64,000 nucleotides of DNA, from positions 275,833,349 to 275,897,348 of the forward strand of contig CM054062.1 in the NCBI GenBank assembly GCA_028641055.1. Reading direction: 5' to 3'. The position numbers were made by a program, and so were the translations under genes. Positions 46,091 to 57,269 of this stretch are shown here, piece after piece. Positions within the stretch are counted from its first letter, which is position 1. Each line of letters starts with the position of its first letter. The notes under the pieces were generated by a model. The model made no database searches. It was not told where the DNA came from and saw only the letters and a list, made by a program, of their open reading frames with translations. Source of the stretch: Alopecurus myosuroides (lineage: Eukaryota > Streptophyta > Magnoliopsida > Poales > Poaceae).

Positions 46091-46686
46091 AGGAAGGCGA
46101 TGGTTCCCGTGGCTAACCCTTGGCTTAAGGCGCACAAGGTTCATCGATTCCATGGCTCGTCTTCGTCAGTCCAGCATTATCGCGCTGCCCGTTGCAAGAC
46201 ATCGTGTTCATCGCGTGCAGTATTCAATCCTTCTCCCACGCGTCGTCGTCCATCCCCTCTAGCTTTTCTTCCCTTTGTGGGTGAGCTTGCGCCGGAGGAA
46301 AGATGAGAATAGATATTTTTTCTCTTACTCCACATTACATAAATCAAGACTTCCCATTTTGCTAATAAAAATATGTATATCTATGTAAATACTACAATGG
46401 TTTTTTTTCCAGATTTTTTAGAAGTGTTTTTATATTTTCTTTGAATTTCGAAACAAGCAAGAGTAGAAGAGGTTGGGTGTCAAATTGAATTTTCGCAAAT
46501 TCATCACATATACATCACAATTGCTTCATAAAGCTTGCTCACATCACATATAATTAAACAAGGACATAATTAATAGATATAATAGTACTACATAAAGTAT
46601 TCTGGGCAATATATATAGAGACACAAAACATCGCGTCACGAGAGGCTACCAAGCAGTACATAATATAGAGACACAACAGTACCCAT
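46091..46686. other. Spacer
   Basis: A short GC-richer island (46100-46310) has open frames but no recognised protein. The rest is AT-rich. It may contain the 3' flank of the minus-strand exonuclease fragment. Confidence 0.35.
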
Positions 46687-47198
46687 CTACTCGAGCTCGT
46701 CCTCCGAAGAACGCCAAACAGTAGGAGACCGGGGCACTAGGTGACTCTGCCCATAGCTGAAGATACTAATAATACGATATAACTCGAAGGAAACATACCC
46801 ATCTATGGATTCATAATCAACGTTGATCCTCTCAAGTGGGATCTTCTCCCACAATTTGTGCTGCCTATTGGGGAATGTTTTCTTCATATCACTGTATGGC
46901 TCGTCGATCAAGGCAGTTGTTATATCAGCCATGGAAAAGTCTTGGGATACTGAAACTGGAACATGTCCTGGATATCAATATGGCAGTGAGATGGTATCTC
47001 AATATTCCAGGTGCGCATCATCTTCAACTTGTCATTCGTTGTATCAACACTAGCAAAACGTATGCCGCTGTTGACAAGGAAATCCAGGAGTGTTGGACAA
47101 TGTTTGTCACTACTGCAACAAAAAAAATAGAACAAATACCCTTGCAACAAGTATATTGTTTCAATGCAACAATAAATGGAAGAAATGTTAAATACCAC
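46687..47198 (-). pseudogene. Werner-type 3'-5' exonuclease fragment, C-terminal half
   Basis: On the minus strand the first part (47130-46920) has LLDFLVNSGIRFASVDTTND and the second (46932-46687) has MADITTALIDEPYSDMKKTF, ERINVDYESIDGYVSFELYR and ends SSEDELE. The order of a hydrophobic 'FL..S.IRF..VD...D' segment followed by Y-x3-D in DYESID matches the ExoII-ExoIII half of DEDDy exonucleases expanded in grasses. These remove 3' nucleotides from DNA or RNA. The ExoI (DxE) half is missing, and a frameshift separates the two parts near 46925. It is not functional. Confidence 0.55.
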
Positions 47199-47229
47199 TG
47201 CGACAGATTTATTCTTTCAATGCAACAAC

Positions 47230-47465
47230 AAATAGAACAAAATGGGATTCAAATGGATACCTATAGGATTCGAATGGATCGGATACCTGTTGCTATATGA
47301 ATCAAAAGAAGATCTCTCTTTCCAATAGGATTCAAATGGCCACATGTTGCTATCCTATGCAATTTTCCTCCTATATATATGAATCAAAAGAAGTTCTCTT
47401 TCCAATAGGATTCAAATGGACACACATGTTGTTATCCTACAATTTTCCTATCCAATATATAGAGA
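47230..47465. repeat. Short tandem duplication, unit about 92 bp
   Basis: TGAATCAAAAGAAG followed by TCTCTTTCCAATAGGATTCA and CAATTTTCCT occurs at about 47298 and 47390. Truncated versions (GGATTCAAATGGAT) lie just upstream. Confidence 0.7.
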
Positions 47466-47499
47466 ATTAAAAGAACAGAGGAGAATGGGGAAAGAAGAG

Positions 47500-47880
47500 A
47501 GGGCTCTGCTTGCACCATGCCAACAAAGATAGATCTATTTTATGGAACTTCCGAGGAAGACATAGTTGTAGATCCGTTTGGGCGATATGTGTTTTATTAT
47601 CTTCGCTGATGGGGTGGTGGGTGGCGGAAAAAACTTGCTCCCTCCATGAAATCCCATTGCCTCTGTCATTAGCCCGACGAAGATGTTGAGGAAGCCGACG
47701 AGGGTGACGTACGAGCAATCGAGGGTGTTGCGCACTTGCGTTACTATGTTGTCGTTGACGATGTATCCGCCATATGGTCCCGGGACGGCGATGCCTACGA
47801 CGATCGTGCCGGCGATGCCGCCTAGGAGTCCTGCCCGGAAGATCACCCTAGACGGCGCCGGCCCCATACTTGGCGCCAAC
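47500..47880 (-). mobile_element. Internal start of a minus-strand LTR element
   Basis: On the minus strand the LTR is followed by TTGGCGCCAAG, a PBS-like site, then an open frame (47921-47535) whose start lies within the LTR. It contains MGPAPSRVIFRAGLLGGIAG, VGIAVPGPYGGYIV and YVTLVGFLNIFVGLM. This part is hydrophobic and could span a membrane, but no family is recognised. The element is truncated before 47500. Confidence 0.45.
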
Positions 47881-48357
47881 TGTCGAGTTCCAGAGAAATG
47901 ATTCATGGAAGGGGATGCCATATCCTGGAGGTGGAGTGCGTGGGGGAAACGTGTGGGTGGGGGGTGCTAAGGACGAAGACACGGAGCTTTTATCCAGATT
48001 CAGGTTAGCCGGATGGCTCCCTACTTCCTGCAGATCAACTATGGCGGTAGCCGGGCACAGGTTACAAGTACGTAGGCTAGATCAAGTCTGCCTTAGGGTT
48101 TATCTCGTCCGGCTTTATATAAGAGAACCGGATCGAGACTTACATGAAGATAGACCGTCCAAACCACGAAACCTAACATCTACGTCAACCGAGTCTTAAC
48201 CTAACTCGGATGGGCTTGTGGGCCGCCGTATGGATGTCGTCCTGCGTTTCGTACCACGAGGCTATCCCACATGGCCTCCTGCCATACTGCTTTGGGCCAG
48301 CCTCGTAGTCCGTCCTTGCGAATGCTGGATGACACCCTATTTTGGATATCCCCGACA
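47881..48357 (-). repeat. LTR (477 bp), minus orientation
   Basis: On the minus strand it starts TGTCGGGGATATCC and ends CTCGACA next to TTGGCGCC. TTTATATAAGAGAACCGG (48113-48130, plus) lies where a TATA region could be. Its partner LTR is not seen. Confidence 0.7.
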
Positions 48358-49423
48358 ACAGTGGGGGTACTGGTGTATGTTGCACCCAATGTAACCGCCA
48401 AAGATCACTATGGAGATAACAACGCATGCTCATACATGCAATGGTCTAATACCACGATTCACCGGCAGCGAAAGATCGATGTAGTCATAGTAGATTTTGA
48501 ATAATCGTAAATCCTTAAAACTAGGCCTAGTGACAAGAATGTCGCTAAGCTTCACTAGTTAGGATCCTCACAACTAGGCTTTTATATAGGAGGTCAGGTC
48601 TCAGAAGTTCATACATGGATAGGACTCCTACATAGTCGGTTTCCTAGTCTTCTTTTTGACCCCGCAAGTTAAGTTCTCCGAGTCGGTTCGTATGCGTCTT
48701 CAGTAATAGGCCTAGGTCATGATACTTCCATGGGCCTTCCGGAAGGTTCCTACACTTGGGCTGCACCCGTCGTGGTGTCCATTGGGCATCCCACATCAAT
48801 AGACCTACCATAGAATATTTTTTATAGAATGCTTATTAAATCATGTAAATATTAATATTTTTCTCCATAAAATAAATCAAAGTTGCATTAAGTTGACTTT
48901 TGACGGAAAATATACGTATTATTTTGAGAAACAAAGGTAGTATTTGTTTGTTTGGAACTTTTCATGTCAGCGGTGTAGGCCATAACAATATGGACGTGTC
49001 CGTCTCCTTTTTTTATATATACAACGCTACAAGCTAGCATATATCAGTTGAAAAGGAACTACCGTCTATCATGTTAATGGTGGGTCATCATTCTTTTAGC
49101 ATTCTTTCCATATCTTTTCTTCTAAGAACCAGGCAAGAGAGCTGCATATGTAGTTTCTCAATATATAAATGATTTGATTTTACGAATATCTGCAATTTTT
49201 ATTTGTCCTAATGATTTTTTGCCACACAGAGAGAAATGAGAAGACACACAAGTGGTTTTGTTGTGAGGTGGGTAAACATCACGTGAACACATTGCCCGCG
49301 ACTAGACATGCACACAATAGCTGTTATGCACAGTTTTTAGATATATTATCCGGTAACAACACACGGTTATTTAAGATACTCCGACGTATACGGCAGTAAT
49401 ACATAGTTTGTTCATACGCAATG
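48358..49423. other. Mixed repeat debris
   Basis: GAGGTCAGGTCTCAGAAG and GGGCTGCACCCGTCGTGG at 48590-48780 have the composition of LTR debris. TTTTGAGAAACAAAGGTAGTA at 48931-48951 resembles one degraded end of a Stowaway-like MITE. No gene was found. Confidence 0.35.
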
Positions 49424-49514
49424 GAAAAACAGGGGATCTGTTCTACCGACGATAGGTTTACAAGGTTGCGGCTGGCCGGCACCTCTCAAGAACACTGAAT
49501 AAGAACAGTGGAAC

Positions 49515-50519
49515 GCTTCCGATCTTCTGTCATGACGGCGCTCAAACCACCTTTCAAGTTCATCGAGGAATTAGATAAGATTCGCCGGAATTTCATTTGG
49601 GGCATTGAAGAGAAGAGGGCAAGTGGCGCCAAATGCAAGATCAATTGGCTGCAAATCTGCAAGCCGTACGAGTATGGCGGCCTTGGCCTCCCAAACTTGG
49701 CGCTTTTTGGCAGGGCGCTCCGCTTGCGCTGGCTATGGTTCAAGTGGAGCTCCACCAGGCCATGGACGGGGACCCCGTCTCTTGCGACAGGCTGGACCGT
49801 GCCGTCTTCCATGCCGCCACTAGGGTGATCATCTGCGACGGCAAACGGGCGGCGTTTGGCACTCCAACTGGTGCGATGGATCGCCCCTATCACAACAGTT
49901 CCCCGACCTTTTTCTACGCTCGAAGAGGAAAGCGAGGACCGTCGCGCAGGCACTGTCTAATCACAGCTGGGTCGCCGATCTAGGCAGTCACCTTCCGACG
50001 GACCTTCTTCTCATGTTCCTCGCCCTTTGGCGCCGCCTGCAACTGGCTCAACTGGCGGCAACGACCCCAGACTCAATTTCTTGGACCCTAACCAAGGACG
50101 GATGCTACTCCACGGCCTCGGCCTACAAGCTCCAGTTCGCAGGCCAGATCGCCTCGCCGGCCCTGCATTGCATTTGGAGGGCTTGGGCACCCATGCGCTG
50201 CAAGATTACGGCATGGCTGCTCCTGCACGACCGCCTGTGGTGCGCTGACCGCCTCCTTCGCCGGGGCTGGCCAAACGAGTACTTCTGCCAATTCTGCCTC
50301 CGAAACCTCAAATTCTTGAGCCATCTCTTCTTCGACTGTCCAGTGACTAATCAGATTTGGGCGTTGATCTCCCAGTGGTCGAACTGCCAGGCGTTGAGCC
50401 CTGCCGGGTGGGCGCCCGCCCCTTTGCCCTCGGTCTGGCAGCAGATGATGGTTGGCTATGCTCCGTCAAGTTGCAAAGGCCTCCATTACGTGTTCATCCT
50501 TGTCATCTCTGGCATCTGA
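49515..50519 (+). pseudogene. LINE ORF2 C-terminal part (RT tail plus zf-RVT)
   Basis: The first frame (to 49828) shows IRRNFIWGIEEKRASGAKC and LPNLALFGRALRLRWLW, the region following the reverse transcriptase palm/thumb. The frame then shifts, and from 50013 the zf-RVT domain reads WRAWAPMRCKITAWLLLHDR, CQFCLRNLKFLSHLFFDCPV and IWALISQW, ending at a TGA at 50517-50519. Catalytic RT and endonuclease parts are absent through 5' truncation. Confidence 0.88.
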
Positions 50520-50817
50520 CGAGAACGGAACGCGAGGGTTTTCGAGCGAAAGTTTCTCTCGGCCCAGGTTCTCTCGACGTCCTTGCATGATGAGGCATGC
50601 AGTTGGACTTTGGCAGGGGCCAAGTCTTTGAGAAAATTGCATTTCGAGCCCCCGTGATCGCATGCTCAACTAGCGGTACTTAGTTTTCAGTTCTTTTTGT
50701 TTTTCTGAACATTATGGCAACGAATTTCCGTTCGTTGGACGTTCCTTGTAATTATTTCTCCCTGCTTATCAATGGAAAAGCCAGCGTTGCTGGGTTTTTC
50801 ATAAAAAGGGAAAAAAA
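49515..50817 (+). mobile_element. 5'-truncated LINE with 14-bp target duplication
   Basis: AAGAACAGTGGAAC flanks the insert at 49501-49514 and 50818-50831. The insert starts within the reverse transcriptase C-terminal region, continues through zf-RVT and a 3' UTR, and ends in a short A-rich tail (GGGAAAAAAAA). Copy A has the uninterrupted sequence near 9441-9455. It belongs to a different LINE subfamily from the one at 16405-23745, judging by low similarity in the shared C-terminal part. Confidence 0.9.
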
Positions 50818-50989
50818 AAGAACAGTGGAACACGAGGTAATCGCACGCAGTAGAAATGTTTGGACCATCGCTTTGTCCAGCAAGGGATGGATCTCTCCCC
50901 GCCACCTTTCTACTCTCTCCTTCGGGGGGACACCGCTAGAAAGCGGCAAAGAAAGTCGAGGAATCCGGGTAGATGATCAACACGACGCC

Positions 50990-51217
50990 ATGGACAAACT
51001 CGACCAGATCGACCTCGTCCTTGTCTTGGTCTTCTTCGCGTACGCTGCCGATCCTTCCGTTGACAAAGCTAGCTCGGCCTGTTTAATTTTCGTGGTTCTC
51101 CTTCTCTCTTTCGTGGCTGCCGTTCATCTATCCATGCCACGCGGGTTCGAGGACTCGAGCAGGTGCGTCGCGCACTGGTTGGTCGCGTACGTCTACGCTG
51201 TGACGTGCATGGGTTGA
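50990..51217 (+). CDS. Small hydrophobic ORF in duplicated block B (75 aa), doubtful
   Basis: The ATG at 50990 is the homologue of 9618 in copy A. The product has two or three hydrophobic stretches (LVLVLVFFAYAA, CLIFVVLLLSFVAAVHL, AHWLVAYVYAV) and would be membrane-embedded if made. No family is recognised. In copy A the frame is broken by indels, so there is no evidence of selection on the protein. The conserved TATAAA (51522) lies downstream and so would not drive this ORF. Confidence 0.25.
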   Translation: MDKLDQIDLVLVLVFFAYAADPSVDKASSACLIFVVLLLSFVAAVHLSMPRGFEDSSRCVAHWLVAYVYAVTCMG

Positions 51218-51521
51218 TCGGTGGCAGTTGGTAGAGAAAAAACACACAGTACATGCTGCAAGTGCATAGTCTCTGAAGGAGTTGAACTCCTGAACGAATC
51301 CCCTCATCTGGTCAGAAAGCAGAACGTCTTTCCTCTTCCCTTTCCCCTGCCTGGGATTTCAATCCTGTCTTTTGGGGAGCATCGGCAAAGGCAGACGTTG
51401 TTCGCACCAGGGGCCAACTGAGAGACAAACTTTTTACCACCACAGTTTAAATCGCGACGTGGCTCGGTGGCTGCCGCACGTCGCTACATATATGCTCATG
51501 TATGAAACGTCAAAAAGGCAG

Positions 51522-51527
51522 TATAAA
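51522..51527 (+). promoter_or_regulatory. TATAAA box candidate, block B
   Basis: Counterpart of 10074-10079, with conserved flanks AAAAAGGCAG and ACGTG. Any gene it served would have continued into part 2 of the block, which here is only 233 bp long before the 9.3-kb insertion. Confidence 0.3.
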
Positions 51528-51568
51528 CGTGATCGCCTCATCCGTCGACACAGCCGAAATCAATAAAA

Positions 51569-51801
51569 TCTTAAAGAAAATAATGGTCAATCTAAAAGGA
51601 TGCCGAATTGCCAATTTCCCTAAGTTTCCTAGCCGATGCGATGCGAGGTCAAGGAGACTCGAGATCTCTCTCTCTCGGTTTGGTTTCTGTCATTTACATC
51701 ATCACACGATGTCTGAAACCAGTCCGGCCGCTGTTAAATCTGATGATAATGTTTTCTGCAGTTTGCTGCAAGAAGAAGTTAGCCTGAACACGTTGAAATA
51801 T
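51569..51801. repeat. Duplicated block, copy B, part 2a
   Basis: This matches 15153-15376. It ends in TTGAAATAT (51793-51801), the left target duplication of the large insertion. Confidence 0.9.
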
Positions 51802-52112
51802 GGAAAACACTAGGCTACGAGCGCGCGAGCGCTCGCTCGTTTCGGTCGCGCTTGGCTCTTCCGTTGTTGTTACCGACGCGTCCATTCTCCTATTCCCTTT
51901 TGACTCGTTCAAACCGATCGCCGCAATCAGCTAGCTAGCTGCGTCCATTCTCCTACACCCCTCAGTTTCCATTTCTTCTATTCTTTCTTCATCGTCATAT
52001 CTTTCTCAGTATGCAACGTATCAATCATTTTCTTTTTTTACACACGCTAATTAATAGCTGCTGATTAGCGCACAATGCATGCATCCGTTTGTACTTTTAG
52101 TGCATGAATGTA

Positions 52113-52243
52113 CACCCTCCATTCCAAATCAAATTAATTGTAGTATTAAAGTTGTACAAAATTAGATATATCTAACACCAAAATATGTCTAGATGCGTCC
52201 ACTTTTATCCAATTTTGAGACAATTAATATGAGACGCAGTGAG
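52113..52243. mobile_element. Stowaway-like MITE (131 bp)
   Basis: The left end is CACCCTCCATTCCAAATCAA and the right end on the reverse strand is CTCACTGCGTCTCATATTAA. TA flanks both sides (52111-52112, 52244-52245). The interior ATTAATTG...CAATTAAT and TAGATATATC motifs are typical of grass Stowaway MITEs. Confidence 0.75.
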
Positions 52244-52249
52244 TATCTC

Positions 52250-53275
52250 TTCCCATGGATCGTTTTTTTCGAGGGTACGCCTTAGTAGGCAGAATTTTTA
52301 ATACAAGACGACTACATCCTGTCGCGAACAACAGGTGTAGCCCAACTCCACTCCAGCAAATCCGAAGACAGCCACCCCAGGTCAAACAAACTCAACACGA
52401 AACACCTGTCCTAAGCTAAGCACCATAGCCGCGTCTAAACCAACACCGAACGCCTCCAAAGACAACAGCTACAACAAAACTCCCTAATCGACGCGCCATC
52501 CACTTGAAGCCTAGAAGGGACGGCAAGCGAAAGGCGGGATCAAGCAAGTCTTGAAAAAAAGGCTTCGTCTTGGACACCCCGGTGGTGGCGTGCATTGCGC
52601 CCAAGAGCTCGACATCGAACAACGGCGAGCACCGGAGGAGCGCCGCATGGAAACCTCCAAGCCAAGTCTATCAATGCAATGCTCTCAAGAGAGGAACGGC
52701 GCCAGGGACGCCGCCATCGCACCGGTTCTGCACCGAACCTGGACTTTCGTCCGGAGACGCTGCCAGCACCAAAAGAGCGAGGAAGGTGCCGAATCACACG
52801 GCGACGTCTTCAACGAGAGGAACGACACCCACAGGCGCCGTCGTTGCCGGCACCGATAGAAATCGGGAAGGACTTTCGTCCGAATAACATCTTCCTGCGC
52901 CCAAGGGGTTGGGGCCACACCTTCCATGCCGACTCGCACCACCACCACCGCAGCACATCGTCATCGCGTCATAGAGCCACGGTCTCCAACACCCCGCACG
53001 GCACCACCCATCTTACATTTTCATCACGGTCGGGAAGCCACAGCGTCGGGACACCGCTATCGCTGAACAGGGTTGCACGTCATGTACGCCGCGGACGTCA
53101 CAACAACACCAGGCAGACATCCGCGCAACAGCCACGGCCCCTGTGGCCCAGATCGGGCCCGAGTCCACACCTCCAACTCCCATCGGGCGCTGCCGGGAGA
53201 GCCACGCCACGCGCCGCCGCACAGAGGCGGCCGCCGTCACCTGTCGGGCTCCTCCAGCCGGCATAGGCGCCGCTT
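52250..53275. mobile_element. Unclassified GC-rich repeat segment 1
   Basis: A long open frame (52595-53266) encodes an Arg/His/Pro/Ser-rich sequence without recognisable domains. Composition and style (ACTTTCGTCCG, CGCCGTCGTTGCCGGCACC) resemble segment 2 at 58900-60430. It is probably a non-autonomous retroelement or transposon interior and not a gene. Confidence 0.35.
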
Positions 53276-53279
53276 TTTA

Positions 53280-56200
53280 AGAACTTTTTAAGAAATTACC
53301 AAATTTTTTAAGAACCAATTTATATTTTTATTTCCAAAGAAAGTTATAAGGGGCAATGAATGGGAATTACCAACCTATTTTTACAAACTAATATATAGTA
53401 TATTCAAAAGAATGTTACACTAAGAATGTTATCAACGGAGATGAATGGAAATTACCAACCATTCGAAAACTTATATATAATTTTCCCAAGAATGTTATCA
53501 ACGGAGATGAATTGAAATTACCAACTTTTTAAGAACCAATATATATTTTTATTTCCAAATAAAGTTATCAAAGGCAATGAATGGAAATTACCAACATTTT
53601 TTTTTAGAAAGCAATGTGTAGTCTATTCCCAAGAAATGTTATCAACGGAGATGAATGGAAATTACCAACCCTTTGAAAACCTATATATATTTCTTTCCAA
53701 ATAAAGTAATCAAGGGAGATGAATGGAAACTACCAACCCTTTGAAAACATATTTTATAACTCCCCCAAGAATGTTATCAATGGAGATGAATGGAAATTAC
53801 CAATCTTTTTTAGAAACCAATATATATTTTTATTTCCCAAGAAATTCATAAGGGACAATGAATTAAAATTAACAACCTTTTTTCAAAAACCAATGTATAG
53901 TCTATTCCCAAGAATGTTATCAAGGGTGGTGAATGAAAATTACCAACCCTTTTAAAAACCTATATATAATTTCCAAAGAATGTTATCAACGTAGATGAAT
54001 GGAAATTACCAACCCTTTGAAAACCTATATATATTTCTTTCCAAACAAAGTAATCAAGGGAGATGAATGGAAACTACCAACCCTTTGAAAACATATTTTT
54101 TTATAACTCCCCCAAGAATGTTATCAATGGAGATGAATGGAAATTACCAATCTTTTTTAGAAAGCAATATATATTTTTATTTCCCAAGAAATTCATAAGG
54201 GACAATGAATTAAAATTAACAACCTTTTTCAAAAACCAGTATATAGTCTATTCCCAAGAATGTTATCAAGGGAGATGAATGAAAATTAGCAACCCTTCAA
54301 AAACGTATATATAATTTTCCCCAAGAATGTTATCAATGGAGATGAATCGAAATTACCAACTTTTAAGAACTAGTATATATTTTTATTTCCAAAGAAATTA
54401 TCAAGGGAGATAAATGGAAATTACCAACATTTTTTTTAGAAACCAATGCATAGTCTATTCCCAATAATGTTATCAAGGGTGGTGAATGAAAATTACCAAC
54501 CCTTCAAAAACATATATATAATTTTTCCCAAGAATGTTATCAATGGATATGAATGGAAATTACCTACTTGTAAGAACAAATATATATTTTTATTTCCAAA
54601 GAAATTATCAAGGGAGATGAATGGAAATTACCAACTCTTTTTTTTAGAAACCAATGTATAGTCTATTCCCACGAATGTTATCAAGGGTGGTGAATGAAAA
54701 TTACAAACCCTCTAAAAACCTATATATAATTTCCCAAGAATGTTATCAACGGAGATGAATGGAAATTACCAACCCTTTGAAAACATATATATTTTTCTTT
54801 CGAAAACAAAGTAATCAATGGAGACGAATGGAAATTACCAACCCTTTGAAAACATATATTTTTATAACTTCCCCCAAGAATGTTATCAAGGGAGTTAATG
54901 GAAATTACCATCCTTTTTTACAAACCAATATATATTTTTATTTCCCAAGAAATTTATAAGTGGCAATGAATTAAAATTAACAACCTTTTCCAAAAACCAG
55001 TATATAGTCTATTCCCAACAATGTTATCAAGGGATATGAATAAAAATTACCAACCATTCAAAAACGTATATATAATTTTCCCCAAGAATGTTATCAATGG
55101 AGATGAATCGAAATTAGCAACTTTTAAGAACCAGTATATATTTTTATTTCCAAAGAAATTATCAAGGGAGATGAATGGAAATTACCAACATTTTTTTTAG
55201 AAACCAATGCATAGTCTATTCCCAAGAATGTTATCAAGGGTGGTGAATGAAAATTTAGGTGAAACCTATATATAATTTTCCAAACAAAGTAATCAGGGGA
55301 GATGAATGGAAATTACCAACCCTTTGAAAACCTATATATATTTTCTTTCCAAACAAAGTAATCAGGGGAGATGAATGGAAACTACCAACCCTTTGAAAAC
55401 ATATTTTATAACTTCCCCAAGAATGTTATCAAGGGAGATAATGGAAATTACCAACCTTATTTAGAAACCACTATATATTTTTATTTCCCAAGAATTTCAT
55501 AAGGGACAATGAATTAAAATTAACAACCTTTTTCAAAAACCAGTATATAGTCTTTTCCCAAGGATGTTATCAAGGGCGATGAATGCAAATTACCAACCCT
55601 TTGAAAACATATATATAATTTTCCCAAGAATGTTATCAAGGGAGATGAATGGAAACTACCAACCTTTTTAAGAACCATTATAAATTTTTATTTCCAAAGA
55701 AAGTTATCAAGGGACATGAATGCAAATTACCAACCTTTTTTTTAGAAACCAATGTTTAGTCTATTCCCAAGAATGTTATCAAGGGTGTTGAATGAAAATT
55801 ACCAACCCTTCAAAAACTTATATATAATTTTTCCCTGGAATGTTACCAATGGAGATGAATGGAAATTACCAACCTTTAAAAACCAATATATATTAATATA
55901 TCCAAAGAAAGTTATCAAGGGCAATGAATGGAAATTACCAACCCTTTTTTTTAGGAACCTATGTATAGTCTATTCCCAAGAATGTTATCAAGGGTGGTGA
56001 ATGAAAATTACCAACCCTTTTAAAAACCTATATATAATTTCCAAAGAATGTTATCAACGGAGATGAATGCAAATTACCAACCCTTTGAAAACCTATATAT
56101 ATTTCTTTCCAAACAAAGTAATCAAGGGAGATGAATGGAAACTACCAACCCTTTGAAAACATATTTTTTATAACTCCCCCAAGAATGCTATCAATGGAGA

Positions 56201-56400
56201 TGAATGGAAATTACCAACCTTTTAAGAACCAATATATATTTGTATTTCCAAACAAAGTTATGAGGGCAATGAATGGAAATTACCAACCTTTTTAAAAAAC
56301 CATATTTTTTCTCCAAGACTGTATCAAGGGTAATTAATGGAAATTACCAACCTTTTTAGAAACCAATATTTTATATTTCCCAAGAATGTTATGAAGGGCG
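53280..56400. repeat. Tandem array 1: about 69-bp monomers with higher-order structure
   Basis: The monomer core is AAGAATGTTATCAAGGGAGA then TGAATGGAAATTACCAACC, followed by a variable AT-rich tail (for example TATATATTTTTATTTCC). Successive cores are 65-74 bp apart (53439, 53506, 53575, 53649, 53718, 53784 and on). A block of five distinguishable monomers repeats at about 344 bp: the GGAGATGAATGG monomer at 53649 recurs at 53993, and the same order of variant tails follows. Longer-range copies also occur; the AAAACCAGTATATAGTCT variant is near 54233, 54987 and 55537. About 3.1 kb in total. Confidence 0.92.
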
Positions 56401-56634
56401 ATCAACGGGTCTTAGTTTCAATTCCTTTATCGGGTCAGTGGATTTTCACCGAAAACACTATCGGGTCGTGACAAGAAAAAAAAACACTTTCTACTAGTAT
56501 AAGAAACATGAAAAATAATATAACTTCCGCTTCCTACTAGTATGAATATGGGAACATGTATTTGATTGGTAACTTCACTTCTAGTTCTTTAGCTCGATAA
56601 CCTATGTGCTAGGTATTTGGAAAAAAAATTATTA
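56401..56634. other. Unique-looking spacer between array 1 and the Harbinger end
   Basis: Contains ATCGGGTC twice and TTCCTACTAGTATGAATATG-like motifs also seen near 58790 and 60440. No coding sequence. Confidence 0.4.
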
Positions 56635-57269
56635 GAGCATCTCCGGTCGCGCCCCCCCCCCCAACACACCCCCACGGCCTCTTCCCGTCCGGACGGCCCC
56701 GAACGCGCCCAGTCGCGCCCCCATGGGGCCTTCCCGTCCGGACGCCCCCTTGTTCCCATCCGGCAAACCCAGCCCAACCACGCCCCCCCAGGGGCTCCCG
56801 TGGAGGCGCCGGACAAGAAGAAACGGCCGCATAGTGTCCACGGGCTCTCCCCGTCAGTGAGACGACGCGCAGTCAAAGCGGCGCCCGGTCTTCGTCTTCT
56901 CCCGAGACGGCGCAGAAGAGCATGTGCCGCAGCGAGCCATCGCTTCGCCCAAGCTTGCAGCGAGCCGTCTCTTCGCCCAGTCATGTCGCCAACGAGGCGG
57001 CCGCGCGTCTCCCCACGCGGCGCCGGTGTTAATGCGCGGGCAGCCTTTCGGGCTGCCCCGCCGGGTATAAATGCCGCCCCCGCCGCTCTCGCCGCGCACA
57101 CTCTCCTCTCGCCGCGCTCTGCCTCTCCCCTCGCCGCTCTCTGCCTCTCGCATCGACGCTCCCCCTCGCCGCCATGGATCCCCTCGCCGCAAACGGCTTC
57201 CCCCGCTGTTCTCTCCTCAAACACCGGGCGCGCGCCATCTACGAAGCCTGGTGCCCGTGCCCTCCATAA
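56635..57269 (+). mobile_element. PIF/Harbinger-type transposon fragment with promoter and truncated ORF
   Basis: GAGCATCTCCGGTCGCGCC starts directly after TTA (56632-56634). A TATAAAT lies at 57066-57072, and about 100 bp downstream an ATG (57174) opens MDPLAANGFPRCS and RAIYEAWCPCPP, stopping at 57267-57269 where array 2 begins. The fragment is GC-rich (all six frames stay open), lacks its 3' end, and resembles the end at 4637-5173 in terminal sequence and ORF position. Confidence 0.5.

Larger units (their letters stand above)
49424..51568. repeat. Duplicated block, copy B, part 1 (interrupted by a LINE fragment)
   Basis: This is the counterpart of 9411-10116, about 40.0 kb downstream in the same orientation. 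It is interrupted by the LINE fragment at 49515-50817 and has a small extra segment at 49436-49480. The 51568/51569 junction (CAATAAAA|TCTTAAAG) is the uninserted Helitron site. Confidence 0.9.
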
